Source: an uncultured Nitrospirales bacterium
GTDB taxonomy: Bacteria; Nitrospirota; Nitrospiria; Nitrospirales; UBA8639
Direction of reading: 5' to 3'
Length of the DNA stretch: 64,000 nucleotides
Assembly (NCBI GenBank): GCA_951812745.1
Contig: OX638327.1
Coordinates: forward strand, 806,001 to 870,000
This document shows positions 32,300 through 40,975 of this stretch, piece by piece; position 1 is the stretch's first letter, and every line of letters begins with the position of its first letter. The translations under genes and the position numbers were made by a program. The notes under the pieces are model-generated. The model did not search any database and was not told where the DNA came from. It saw nothing but the letters and a program-made list of their open reading frames with translations.

Positions 32300-32425
32300 G
32301 TCCAGCCCCGGTGTCGGGTTACGCTGCGCTACCCAGACCTGCCCCGATGGCCCCCCTCGCCCCCCGGATCAAGTCCGGTCTGTACCGGGCAGGCTCTCTC
32401 CCGCACTGGGGAGAGGGAGGCCTGC
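32300..32425. repeat. composite repeat region with partial family A (copy 5) and family B-like pieces
   Basis: GTGTCGGGTTACGCTGCGCTACCC resembles half of family B. Further on CTCTCCCGCACTGGGGAGAGGGAGG (32396-32420) is a shortened family A palindrome. The region separates the hypothetical gene from the response regulator. Confidence 0.6.
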
Positions 32426-32487
32426 GGCTCTTTTCATACCGATGATTGAACAGCGTCTTTCAGGACACTCCTCCGCTTCGCTTTCCA

Positions 32488-32496
32488 TGCTATAAT
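32488..32496 (+). promoter_or_regulatory. extended -10 promoter of the two-component operon
   Basis: TGC directly followed by a perfect TATAAT at 32491-32496. No good -35 is seen. The expected transcript start, about 32502-32504, coincides with the GTG start codon at 32505, which has no Shine-Dalgarno, implying a leaderless mRNA. Confidence 0.65.
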
Positions 32497-32504
32497 GCTT
32501 CATC

Positions 32505-33182
32505 GTGCGCATCCTGATCGTCGAAGACGAACCCAAAGTCGCCTCGTTCATTCGTCGCGCGTTGGAAGAGGAAAGTTACGCGGTGGACGTGTGTTCCGAC
32601 GGCATTCAGGGCCGAGATTTGGCCTCGGAAGTCGACTATGATCTGATCATTCTCGATCTCATGCTGCCCGGCCTGCCCGGCATCGACGTGCTGAAAGCCG
32701 TACGAGACGCCAAGGTCATCACCCCGATTCTCATCTTGACCGCGCGCTCGAAAGTGGATCAACGCGTGAAAGGGCTGGATGCCGGCGCGGACGACTATCT
32801 GACCAAACCTTTCGCCATTGAAGAACTGATCGCCAGGGTACGGGCCCTGTTGCGTCGAGCCAGTGGCGACACGGCGGGTATTTTGCAAGTCGACGATCTC
32901 ATCCTGAACCCCATCAGCCACGAAGTCACGCGAGACGGGCAACGGATCGACCTGACCTCGAAGGAATATGCGTTGCTGGAATACATGATGCGGAACACGG
33001 GACGCGTGCTCACGCGCCCGATGATTGCCGAGCACGTGTGGGACCTTGATTTTGACACCTTCACGAACGTAATCGACGTCTACATCAGTTATCTCCGGAA
33101 CAAAATCGATCGAGGTCATGCCCACGGACTCATCCACACCATCCGCGGCAGTGGCTACACCCTGAAGCTGACCGATGGCTAG
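32505..33182 (+). CDS. OmpR/PhoB-family response regulator
   Basis: A 225-residue two-component regulator. The receiver domain has acidic pocket VEDEP, phospho-acceptor Asp51 in LIILDLMLPG, Thr in LILTARSK and Lys in LTKPF. The C-terminal winged helix has LTSKEYALLEYMM and the recognition-helix region VIDVYISYLRNKID, closest in style to the CusR/CopR metal-response group. The start is GTG (MRILIVEDEP), with the TATAAT of its promoter only 8 nt upstream. A structured spacer separates it from the histidine kinase that follows. The stimulus cannot be told. Confidence 0.93.
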   Translation: MRILIVEDEPKVASFIRRALEEESYAVDVCSDGIQGRDLASEVDYDLIILDLMLPGLPGIDVLKAVRDAKVITPILILTARSKVDQRVKGLDAGADDYLTKPFAIEELIARVRALLRRASGDTAGILQVDDLILNPISHEVTRDGQRIDLTSKEYALLEYMMRNTGRVLTRPMIAEHVWDLDFDTFTNVIDVYISYLRNKIDRGHAHGLIHTIRGSGYTLKLTDG

Positions 33183-33280
33183 CCCGCATTTTTCACCAGG
33201 CTCCTGCTGTGGGCACCGGTCCACTCGCTGTGCCGGGGCGTCTCGACGCCCTCGCAACAGAGGCTGGTGAGAAATGCGGG
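33183..33280 (+). promoter_or_regulatory. long RNA stem spanning the regulator-kinase spacer and the kinase start codon
   Basis: CCCGCATTTTTCACCAG (33183-33199) pairs with CTGGTGAGAAATGCGGG (33264-33280): 17 bp with one G-U. The 5' arm begins right after the regulator stop codon. The 3' arm contains the kinase ATG (33274) and its GGTGAG. Inside, GGCGT-CTCG-ACGCC forms a perfect hairpin and GGCAC/GTGCC another. Confidence 0.7.
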
Positions 33281-34695
33281 CGAACACCTCCATCCGCGTC
33301 CGGTTGACCATCTGGTATGGTGGAGGCTTGGCCTTGATCATGTTTCTCTTCGCGAGCGCGCTGTACGTCGTGATGTCCCGCGCGTTGCAGGACCAGATCG
33401 ATCGTTCGCTTGAGGAAGCGGCCGTCGCGGCCTCCCGGTCTCTCGAAGAACACCGCTTCGGCCCATTCCTCTTGTTGGACGACCTGACGCAGGCTTTTCC
33501 CGAGTTGGCCCTGATTGACAAGTTCTTCCAGATTTTCGGCCCGCAAGGTCAAATCACCCTCCAGTCCGCCAATATCAAAACGCGGAACATTCCTCTGAGT
33601 CAAACCGCTCTTCAGTCGACCCTGCAAGGCCGCGCCATCTTCGAAACCGTGCGATTCCACGATGAAATCCCCATTCGATTGCTCTCGTATCCAATTCGAC
33701 ACGGGGAGACCCTCGTCAACATATTACGGGTTGGGACGTCCCTTCAGCCCGAGGAAGAAATGCTGGCTCGCCTGGTGTTCGTCTTGCTCATCGGCTCTCC
33801 TTTGGCCGTGATAGTGAGCATGTTGGGCGGCTGGTTTTTGGCCGGACGGGCGTTGCGACCCGTCGACACCATCACCCTGACCGCCCAACGGATTGCGGGA
33901 GGCGATCTCACCCAGCGTATTGAAACGACGTCGAAAGACGAAATCGGTCGCTTGGCGTCCACGTTTAACGACATGATCGCCAGGCTGGAGGCCTCGATTC
34001 GACAAATCCGTCAATTCAGTGCCGATGCATCGCACGAATTACGCACACCTTTGACGATCACGAAGGGGGAAACCGAACTGGCGTTGCGAAAACCTCGTTC
34101 CCCTGAAGTCTACCGGGAAGCCCTGGAAAGTAACCTGGAAGAAATTGATCGGATGAGTCGGATCGTGGAGGAACTCTTGCTTCTCTCACGCGCCGACCTC
34201 GGTGAGGTGCACGTTGCGTCGGATCTCGTGCAACTCGATACGTTGGTCCAGGAAATTCAACTGCAAGCCATGGTCCTCGGAAAAGAGCGGCACGTTGAAA
34301 CGACTCTGGGAAAGGTCGAACCGCTCCAGGTGTTGGGAGACGAATGGCGGCTTCGGGAACTGATCCTGAACGTGGTGGACAACGCCGTCAAATATTCATG
34401 GCCTCAAGGAACCGTGCAACTCGGGTTAACGCAACACCACGGGATGGCCCGGATGACCATTCAGGATCATGGGATCGGGATGACCCCGGATGAACAACGT
34501 CTCGTCTTCGACCGATTTTACCGAACCGATGCCGCGCGGGCGCACGCTCAAAAGGGCACCGGCCTTGGCCTGTCGATTTGCAAATGGATCGCCGAAGCGC
34601 ACCACGGCACCATCGAGGTCACCAGCACCTTCGGCCAGGGTTCCTGTTTTACGATTTCCCTTCCCCTCCTGCCTGCCGCCTCTGTTCGTGGATAG
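33274..34695 (+). CDS. sensor histidine kinase, HAMP/HisKA
   Basis: A 473-residue partner of the preceding regulator. Membrane segments lie near residues 9-29 (LTIWYGGGLALIMFLFASAL) and near 165-190. A periplasmic sensor domain of about 130 residues lies between them. HAMP (RALRPVDTITLTAQRIAGGD) follows, then the H-box FSADASHELRTPLT with His near residue 254, the N-box LILNVVDNAVKYS, and G-boxes DHGIGM and GTGLGLSICK. The kinase start codon lies inside a 17-bp stem formed with the spacer, so its translation may be limited relative to the regulator. The sensor domain gives no clear hint of ligand. Confidence 0.93.
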   Translation: MRANTSIRVRLTIWYGGGLALIMFLFASALYVVMSRALQDQIDRSLEEAAVAASRSLEEHRFGPFLLLDDLTQAFPELALIDKFFQIFGPQGQITLQSANIKTRNIPLSQTALQSTLQGRAIFETVRFHDEIPIRLLSYPIRHGETLVNILRVGTSLQPEEEMLARLVFVLLIGSPLAVIVSMLGGWFLAGRALRPVDTITLTAQRIAGGDLTQRIETTSKDEIGRLASTFNDMIARLEASIRQIRQFSADASHELRTPLTITKGETELALRKPRSPEVYREALESNLEEIDRMSRIVEELLLLSRADLGEVHVASDLVQLDTLVQEIQLQAMVLGKERHVETTLGKVEPLQVLGDEWRLRELILNVVDNAVKYSWPQGTVQLGLTQHHGMARMTIQDHGIGMTPDEQRLVFDRFYRTDAARAHAQKGTGLGLSICKWIAEAHHGTIEVTSTFGQGSCFTISLPLLPAASVRG

Positions 34696-34746
34696 TTTCC
34701 CCCCGTATTAGGAAACAGCCATCATCCAACACAACGCATCCCATCT

Positions 34747-34829
34747 GTCATCCTGAGCGAAGCGAAGGATCGGCTTTTCCTCGCTTTCGGTGGTTGAACG
34801 AGAGATTCTTCACTGCGTTCAGAATGACC
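34747..34829. repeat. dispersed repeat of the TCATCCTGAGCGAAGCGAAGGAT type
   Basis: GTCATCCTGAGCGAAGCGAAGGAT at one end and CACTGCGTTCAGAATGAC at the other are imperfect inverted arms. A similar arm occurs at 62488-62541. The rest of the 312-nt gap to the protease gene holds only GGATTA-TAATCC and an AT-rich stretch at 34905-34945, possibly promoter DNA. Confidence 0.6.
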
Positions 34830-35008
34830 AATATGGCGTAACCAGCCCTTCATCCAACGCGATCATTCCGAGCAAGACGCTGATCTGCCTCATGCCGGAT
34901 TAGAGATTTTTAATCCGCGATTAATTTTCTTTTCATATTCCGGTGCTAGAACTGTTTCAACGAATGATTGACCAGGGCGAACATCGCCCCTACATGAAGG
35001 AGGAACCC

Positions 35009-36535
35009 ATGAAACAACCGCTGTACCGCTCATCGTTCATCTCGCTCACCGAAACGCAGGGCAGGAAGAAATTTCTGATCGCTCTCACGGTGAGCTTGTT
35101 CCTTACAGGAATGCTGGTCGCCGCTTTTTCATCCGGCGCGGTGGGATCGCCGGTCCATTCCCCTGTCTCGACTCCGCCTCATGCCATGACTCAACCCGGC
35201 CCTTCGCAGGCCACTCATGGATTTGCGCACATTGTCAAAGCGGTCAGACCCGCCGTCGTCAATATCACGATCTCCAAGGTCATGGGGGCCGGCTTCCCGG
35301 AAGTTCCCGGTCTCCCAGATTGGTTCAAGCACGGTCCGCAGGATAAACACTTCTTCGGAATGCCGCCCATGCCCAACCCACGGCAGGAGACTCGAGGGAT
35401 GGGATCCGGGGTCATCGTGAGTCCCGAGGGGTACGTGGTCACAAACCACCACGTGGTCGAAGGCGCGCAATCGGTGACCGTCGCCTTGCTCGACAAACGG
35501 GAATTCACCGGTTTGATCGTGGGGAGTGACCCGCAAACGGATTTGGCCGTGATTAAAATTCACGGCGACAACCTGCCGTCCATCCTCTGGGGTGATTCGT
35601 CCAAACTGGACGTCGGCGACTATGTCCTCGCGATCGGGAGTCCTTTCGGGCTGCACTCCACGGTCACGCAGGGCATCGTGAGCGCCAAGGGTCGCGGCGG
35701 CATCGGGATCACGCAATATGAAGACTTCATTCAAACCGATGCCGCGATTAATCCCGGAAACTCCGGTGGCGCCCTGGTCAACATGCGTGGCGAATTGGTC
35801 GGCATCAACACCGCCATTCTCTCAAGGTCTGGCGGATACCAAGGCGTGGGATTGGCGATTCCCGCCACCATCGGCCGTCACGTCTATACCAGCCTGGTGA
35901 CGACGGGGAAAGTGACCCGCGGGTTTTTGGGCGTCGGGATTCAAGCCGTGACCCCGGACCTGGCCAAATCGTTTCACCTGAATCGTCCCGATGGCGCCAT
36001 CGTGACCGAGGTCCGTGAACAAAGCCCGGCGCAACGTGCCGGACTCCGGCGAGGCGATACCATCGTTCGCTATCAGGACCAACCGATTGCCGGACCCAGG
36101 GAGTTGCAACGGGCGGTGACCACCACTCCTGTCGGGACTGAAGTCGCCATCACGGTCATGCGTGACGGTGCAGAACAATCCTTGCATACGACGATCGTCG
36201 AACATCCGATGGGTCAACAGGTCGCCTCCGCACCGAACCCCGATACCGAGTCCCAGCTGGCCGGACTGACCGTAGAGGATCTGACCCCCCGGCTGGCCAA
36301 ACAACTCGGCGTTGACGGCCGTATAACGGGTGTCGTGGTGACGGACATTCGCGTGGGCAGTCAGGCCGAGAAGGCTGGACTCGTTCAAGGCGACGTAATC
36401 CGTGAGATCAACCATGAACCGGTTCAATCGACTGAAGACTTTCGACAAGCTGTGAAAATCTTGCCGAACGAGCGACCGATTCTCCTGTTTATCAACCGTC
36501 AGGGGACGCCGTTGTTCCTGACCGTCAAGGTGTAA
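35009..36535 (+). CDS. Do-type (DegP/HtrA) periplasmic serine endoprotease
   Basis: A 508-residue envelope quality-control protease. The ATG at 35009 has AAGGAGG five nt upstream, so the open frame before it is not used. A hydrophobic N-terminal segment KKFLIALTVSLFLTGMLVAAF acts as signal or anchor. The trypsin-like domain has His in VTNHHVVEG, Asp in QTDLAVIKI and Ser in NPGNSGGALVN. Two PDZ domains follow (FLGVGIQAVTPDLA and the later VVVTDIRVGSQAEKAGL). A His/Met/Pro-rich loop (FFGMPPMPNP) lies before the protease core, as in DegP/MucD. A sigma-factor gene follows, separated by a perfect 17-bp palindrome. Confidence 0.95.
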   Translation: MKQPLYRSSFISLTETQGRKKFLIALTVSLFLTGMLVAAFSSGAVGSPVHSPVSTPPHAMTQPGPSQATHGFAHIVKAVRPAVVNITISKVMGAGFPEVPGLPDWFKHGPQDKHFFGMPPMPNPRQETRGMGSGVIVSPEGYVVTNHHVVEGAQSVTVALLDKREFTGLIVGSDPQTDLAVIKIHGDNLPSILWGDSSKLDVGDYVLAIGSPFGLHSTVTQGIVSAKGRGGIGITQYEDFIQTDAAINPGNSGGALVNMRGELVGINTAILSRSGGYQGVGLAIPATIGRHVYTSLVTTGKVTRGFLGVGIQAVTPDLAKSFHLNRPDGAIVTEVREQSPAQRAGLRRGDTIVRYQDQPIAGPRELQRAVTTTPVGTEVAITVMRDGAEQSLHTTIVEHPMGQQVASAPNPDTESQLAGLTVEDLTPRLAKQLGVDGRITGVVVTDIRVGSQAEKAGLVQGDVIREINHEPVQSTEDFRQAVKILPNERPILLFINRQGTPLFLTVKV

Positions 36536-36541
36536 CCGGGA

Positions 36542-36581
36542 GGGTTCGCGGGGAACGATGATCGTCGTTCCCCGCGAACCC
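36542..36581. promoter_or_regulatory. perfect 17-bp palindrome between protease and sigma-factor genes
   Basis: GGGTTCGCGGGGAACGA, loop TGATCG, TCGTTCCCCGCGAACCC. It starts 6 nt after the protease stop and has no T-run in either direction, so it is not a standard terminator. It could be a processing or stabilising hairpin, or an operator. Confidence 0.6.
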
Positions 36582-36620
36582 CAGTAATAGGATCCTTTCG
36601 TCACGAGAGAGGAGAAAGCC

Positions 36621-37856
36621 ATGAACCACAACGACCACAAACCATTCGACGTCGACAAAAGGGAGTATCAACAGCCGAAAAACGGCAAACCCTCGAATGT
36701 TTTCGCTCATGGTACTCCTACTCTGGATACCATGATCGAGGATTTCGATGAAAAAGGTAAAAGCAAGGAACCAAACGACACTGCGCTCGAACCGATCTAT
36801 TTTCGAACCTTTCGGTCTCGCCCCCTCCTGGGTAAAGAGGAGGAATTGGAACTGGCGAAACGTATCGATGAGAGCAGCGAAAACATCCGAGGCGTACTCA
36901 CCGAAGCGATTCAATTCGCCGGCGCTCTCGGCGACAGGCCCGAGTGTCATGAGGCGGTGCATTCCCTGACCGAAATTCGAGGCCTCAGCGGCTTATCGGC
37001 TCCGGCCTTAAATGAGGCAGAGGATCGATTGGCCGGGCTCAGCAACGCCTTACCCGATCGTGGACTCAAAACCCGTATGCTCGGGAAAGGCTTGCAACGG
37101 CTTCAACACGAGCTGGCTGAACACCGCGTCCAATTGGAACGGGCGAAGGAAGAGTTGGTGCAACGCAACCTCCGCCTGGTCGTTGATATTGCCAAACGCT
37201 TTACGGGACGCGGGCTGGGGTTTTTGGATCTCATCCAGGAAGGGAACATCGGGTTGATGCGGGCGGCCGAACGTTTCCAATATCGGAAAGGGTTCAAATT
37301 CAGCACCTATGCCACGTGGTGGATCCGCCAGGGAATATTACGAGCCATGGCCGACCAAGCCCGAACGATTCGGGTTCCGGTTCATACGACCGAAGCGTGG
37401 CAACGCATGATCAGGGTCTCCCACCGTTTGGCGCAAAAGCTTGGTCGCGAGCCCAGTCAGGAGGAAATTGCCCTGGCGTTGGCCATCAGTCCCGAACGGG
37501 TCCGACACACGACGCAGGCGTTTTTGGAACCGACTTCTTTTGACCAACCCAATGCCGAAGGGGAGCAGTTCCTTGATGAGTGTCTCCCCGATGACCAGGT
37601 GCCGCCTCCAGATGAACACCTTCAAGAGGCACAGATGAGGACCCAACTCCATCGGCTTCTTCTTCGGATCCTGACGCCGCGGGAAGAACAGGTGATCCGG
37701 TTACGTTTCGGCATCGACCACGGACAGTCCCGCACGCTTGAAGAAGTAGGCAAACTCTTGAACGTGACACGTGAACGAATTCGGCAAATCGAAATGCTGG
37801 CGCTAAAAAAACTCCGCGAGCCGACGATTCGGGAGCAGTTGGCCACGATGTGTTAG
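36621..37856 (+). CDS. RpoD/RpoS-like group 2 sigma-70 factor
   Basis: A 411-residue sigma factor lacking region 1.1. Region 1.2 is EPIYFRTFRSRPLLGKEEELELAKRI, and a spacer of about 70 residues precedes NLRLVVDIAKRFTGRGLGFLDLIQEG. Region 2.4 is STYATWWIRQGILRAMADQ, and region 4.2 is RTLEEVGKLLNVTRERIRQIEMLALKKLREP, as in housekeeping-type factors. The shorter N-terminus suggests a stress or stationary-phase factor and not the primary RpoD. GAGAGGAG precedes the ATG. It lies 85 nt after the Do protease and may be co-transcribed with it, a link to envelope stress that is only inferred. Confidence 0.9.
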   Translation: MNHNDHKPFDVDKREYQQPKNGKPSNVFAHGTPTLDTMIEDFDEKGKSKEPNDTALEPIYFRTFRSRPLLGKEEELELAKRIDESSENIRGVLTEAIQFAGALGDRPECHEAVHSLTEIRGLSGLSAPALNEAEDRLAGLSNALPDRGLKTRMLGKGLQRLQHELAEHRVQLERAKEELVQRNLRLVVDIAKRFTGRGLGFLDLIQEGNIGLMRAAERFQYRKGFKFSTYATWWIRQGILRAMADQARTIRVPVHTTEAWQRMIRVSHRLAQKLGREPSQEEIALALAISPERVRHTTQAFLEPTSFDQPNAEGEQFLDECLPDDQVPPPDEHLQEAQMRTQLHRLLLRILTPREEQVIRLRFGIDHGQSRTLEEVGKLLNVTRERIRQIEMLALKKLREPTIREQLATMC

Positions 37857-37867
37857 CCCATATTATT

Positions 37868-37902
37868 CCCTCTCCCGCTGGGAGAGGGTCAGGGTGAGGG
37901 GA
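37868..37902 (+). repeat. GC-rich palindromic repeat, family A (copy 6)
   Basis: CCCTCTCCC, GCT, GGGAGAGGG then TCAGGGTGAGGGG, just after the sigma-factor stop and before the convergent S9 peptidase gene. A second short dispersed repeat ending GGGGATGACAG lies at 38026-38048. Confidence 0.8.
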
Positions 37903-38079
37903 CCTTTGGCAGAGGGATACAAGCGCGGATAAGGCATGTTCCTGCCCCCGAGCAGGGATCGCGCGGCTACAACTGCCAAAGAGAAAGACTCTGGTTCCCC
38001 GATCAGAGCCTGTCCTCGACGTTTGTAATCGGGGATCGGGGATGACAGAAAAAGACAAAGGCAAAGTAGCCTAATGGGC

Positions 38080-40158
38080 TCACGAATCCGCCAGATTCGC
38101 CAGGTCCAGGAGAAAGGTGTAGATGAAGGCCAATTCCTTGTATCGCTGAAACCGGCCGGAGGCCCCGCCGTGGCCCGCGTCCATGTTGGTTTTGAGAAGC
38201 AGCCGGTTCCCGTCGGTTTTCACGCGACGCAATTTGGCCACCCATTTCGCGGGCTCCCAATATTGCACTTGGGAATCATGGAGCCCCGTGGTCACCAGGA
38301 GATGGGGATAGGCCCGTTCCGTGACGTTGTCATACGGGGAATAAGACAGCATATACGCGTAATCCTCTTGTCGGTTGGGATCGCCCCATTCATCGTATTC
38401 TCCCGTGGTCAGGGGGATCGCCGCATCCAACATCGTGGTTATGAGATCGACGAACGGAACCTGGGCCACCACCCCGTGAAACAACTCAGGCCGCATGTTG
38501 ACCACCGCCCCCATGAGCAACCCGCCGGCGCTGCCACCCATGGCATAGACCCGCTCTTTTGCCGCATAGCCTTCTTGCCCCAGATGTTCGGCACAGGCGA
38601 TAAAATCCGTAAACGTGTTTTTCTTGTAGAAGAGTTTCCCGGTCTCATACCATTCACGGCCTAACTCCTCCCCTCCCCGGATATGCGCGACGGCAAACAC
38701 GAATCCCCGATCGAGCAGGCTTAGGCGTGGAGAGCGAAAGTCCGCGTCCAGACTGATCCCATAGGCCCCATAGCCATACAGCAGGAGCGGGTTGCCTTCG
38801 GCTTTTCGAAGATTTTTCCGGTACACCAGCGAAATCGGAATCCGTTTCCCGTCCGGGGCCGTGGCCCACGTTCGTTCCGTGGCGTAGCGCGAGACCTCGA
38901 ACCCGCCCAGGACCTCTTCCTGTTTCAGCAAGACCTTGGCGCGGGTGTTCATGTCATAGTCGTAGACCGATTCCGGCGTCGTCATGGAGGTATACCCGTA
39001 CCGCAAGGTCGAGGTATTGAAATCGTAATTTTCCCGCAACGCCGCCGCATACGCCGGCTCCCCGAAATCCACGTCATGTTCGCCTTCGCCTTTCCACGGG
39101 ATGACCCGTAGCCGTATCAACCCCTGATGTCGCTCTTCCGTCACCAGGAAATCCCGGAACAGTTCAAAGGATTCGAGCAGAACGTCGTCACGGTGGGGCA
39201 GGACTTCCTGCCACGACGGCCGGTCCGTTTGCCGGAGAGGCGTCTTCATCAGACGGAAGTTCTTGGCCTCCCAGTTGGTTCGAATGTAAAACGCGTCCCC
39301 GTCATGATCGACGTCATATTCGTGAAACCGCTCACGAGGGAGAAACACCGAAAATTCGCCGTACGGATTGTCGGCCGAAAGATAGCGATACTCCGTGCTC
39401 ACGGTCTGATACGAGGCAATCATCAGGTACTGCTTCGACTTGGTCTTGAAGACGGTCGTGGAAAACGTCTCGTCTTTTTCTTCGAACACCAATTCGTCGG
39501 AAGACGGGTCACGACCCAGGCGATGTCGAAACACTTGAAACGCGCGCAGGGTATGCGGATCCTGTTTGCCGTAGAACAGCGTCCTGTTATCATTGGCCCA
39601 GGCGATGTTCCCCGTCACACCTTCGAGCACGTCGTTCAACGACTCCCCGGTTGCCAGGTTCTTGAATCGCACCATGTAGATGCGTCTCCCCTGCGTATCG
39701 AACGCATACGCGAGCAGATCCTGGGCAACACTCACGGCCATCCCGCCGATGGCAAAAAATTCATGGCCCTCGGCCAACACGTTCACATCCAACATCAGCT
39801 CTTCCCGGGCATCCAACGTCTCCCGCTTCCGGCAGTACAGGGGATATTCCCTCCCCTCCTCATATTTCGTGTAATAGTAGTAATCATCGAGTTTGTAGGG
39901 GACGGACAGATCGGTCTGTTTGATTCGGCCCTTGATCTCTTCAAAAAGGGTGTCCTCGAACGTCGCACGATGGGCCATGACTCCCCTGGCATAGTCGTTC
40001 TCTTCCTCAAGATAGGCCAGCACGTCGGGATTATCACGTTCCGACAACCAATAATACTGATCGACCCGCGACCAGCCGTGCATTTTCAACGTCGTGGGAA
40101 TCCTTTTGGCTCTGGGAGGATTTAACGCTCCGGGAGACACGTTCCAGTTGGCCGGCAT
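38080..40158 (-). CDS. S9A prolyl-oligopeptidase family serine peptidase (oligopeptidase B-like)
   Basis: A 692-residue cytosolic-type peptidase. The N-terminal half forms the beta-propeller gate, starting with family-typical HGWSRVDQYYWLSERDNPDVLAYLEEEN. The C-terminal alpha/beta-hydrolase domain has the nucleophile in MGGSAGGLLMG near residue 540, the Asp around LLVTTGLHDSQV and the His in MDAGHGGASGR. LYGYGAYGISLD and AHIRGGEELGREWYE are hallmarks of oligopeptidase B/PtrB. It cleaves short peptides, in OpB after basic residues; the exact specificity is inferred. No signal peptide is present. It is a single gene, with a repeat-filled gap upstream. Confidence 0.93.
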   Translation of the reverse strand: MPANWNVSPGALNPPRAKRIPTTLKMHGWSRVDQYYWLSERDNPDVLAYLEEENDYARGVMAHRATFEDTLFEEIKGRIKQTDLSVPYKLDDYYYYTKYEEGREYPLYCRKRETLDAREELMLDVNVLAEGHEFFAIGGMAVSVAQDLLAYAFDTQGRRIYMVRFKNLATGESLNDVLEGVTGNIAWANDNRTLFYGKQDPHTLRAFQVFRHRLGRDPSSDELVFEEKDETFSTTVFKTKSKQYLMIASYQTVSTEYRYLSADNPYGEFSVFLPRERFHEYDVDHDGDAFYIRTNWEAKNFRLMKTPLRQTDRPSWQEVLPHRDDVLLESFELFRDFLVTEERHQGLIRLRVIPWKGEGEHDVDFGEPAYAAALRENYDFNTSTLRYGYTSMTTPESVYDYDMNTRAKVLLKQEEVLGGFEVSRYATERTWATAPDGKRIPISLVYRKNLRKAEGNPLLLYGYGAYGISLDADFRSPRLSLLDRGFVFAVAHIRGGEELGREWYETGKLFYKKNTFTDFIACAEHLGQEGYAAKERVYAMGGSAGGLLMGAVVNMRPELFHGVVAQVPFVDLITTMLDAAIPLTTGEYDEWGDPNRQEDYAYMLSYSPYDNVTERAYPHLLVTTGLHDSQVQYWEPAKWVAKLRRVKTDGNRLLLKTNMDAGHGGASGRFQRYKELAFIYTFLLDLANLADS

Positions 40159-40211
40159 GAAACACTCCTTGTCAGGTGGTCTAAAGATAGATAGTCAATA
40201 TACGCCGAACT

Positions 40212-40275
40212 GTCATTCCTGCGTACGCAGGAAGGTGGATTCACATTTGAAGTGCAACAGATGGTTTCAAAAAAT
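40212..40275. repeat. repeat fragment resembling an IS30-type end
   Basis: TCATTCCTGCGTACGCAGGAA, GGTGGATTCACATTTGAAGTGCAACAG. The reverse complement TGTTGCACTTCAAATG resembles IS30-family termini. A related piece is at 42897-42945 beside the transposase remnant. Confidence 0.45.
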
Positions 40276-40276
40276 C

Positions 40277-40561
40277 TCGGCGGGCGTGGCTGCGCCCCAG
40301 TCCCGACACGTCTGTGGGGGCGAGGACTGTCTGAGCGAAGCGAGTTCCGCAGCCGTAGGTCGGGTTAGCCGAACAGGCGTAACCCGACGCCGGAACCATC
40401 CGTCGGATTACGCTACGCTAATCCGACCTACATTTTCCCCTGGGGCCACGCCCGGGCGCCACTGGTTTTGGGGCCTTTTGCCGAAACAAAAGGCCCTCGT
40501 CGCGCGGGGGCGAAACCCCGCATAAAAAACTCCGGACCCTCGATCAGGGCGGGGATGACAG
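40277..40561. repeat. cluster of dispersed repeats filling the gap upstream of the S9 peptidase
   Basis: Two inverted family B copies (40355-40432) share GTAGGTCGG and CCGACCTAC ends. GGGCCTTTTG-CCGAAA-CAAAAGGCCC (40471-40496) is a perfect 10-bp hairpin, GCGGGG/CCCCGC follows at 40504-40521, and CGATCAGGGCGGGGATGACAGG ends the cluster. No gene is visible in the 408-nt gap. Confidence 0.6.
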
Positions 40562-40567
40562 GAGAGG

Positions 40568-40975
40568 TTACAGGCCGACTTTTTCCCGAATTTCCTGTCG
40601 GAGCCTGTCGCGTTCCTGGTTCATCCAGGATTCAAGACGGGGAAAGAGGTGGGACCAGGAGCCTGTAAAAGGGTCGATCATGACGTCCCGGCGGTCGTTG
40701 AACAGGCTTTCTTCATTGGCGATGTCAAGCTTGCGATCCCCGATTGCGCGTCCGAGCAGTTGATTGATTCGAAGTTGCTGGCCCGCCGTTCCTCCTGAAA
40801 CCTGTAAAATCTTCGTCTTGAGCAGGTCCAATTCTGCTTCGAGATCGATTTTGACCCGAACCCCCTGCGGGGTCGCCCAATTCGGACGTTGAACGGAATA
40901 ATCAAAAGACAGGGCGGACTCTCTCGGTTCACGATACGGCCCCATCACCTTCAGGATCGTGTAGGGTTCAGCCAT
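40568..40975 (-). CDS. conserved-looking hypothetical protein coupled to rhodanese gene
   Basis: Encodes 135 soluble residues starting [21 protein letters not shown] central helical stretch, DLEAELDLLKTKILQVSG, precedes a charged C-terminal helix, WMNQERDRLRQEIREK. No Cys pair, signal or known motif is seen. The start overlaps the stop of the rhodanese gene by one nt (TAATG), so the two are translationally coupled and probably act together. No family is recognised. Confidence 0.65.
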   Translation of the reverse strand: MAEPYTILKVMGPYREPRESALSFDYSVQRPNWATPQGVRVKIDLEAELDLLKTKILQVSGGTAGQQLRINQLLGRAIGDRKLDIANEESLFNDRRDVMIDPFTGSWSHLFPRLESWMNQERDRLRQEIREKVGL

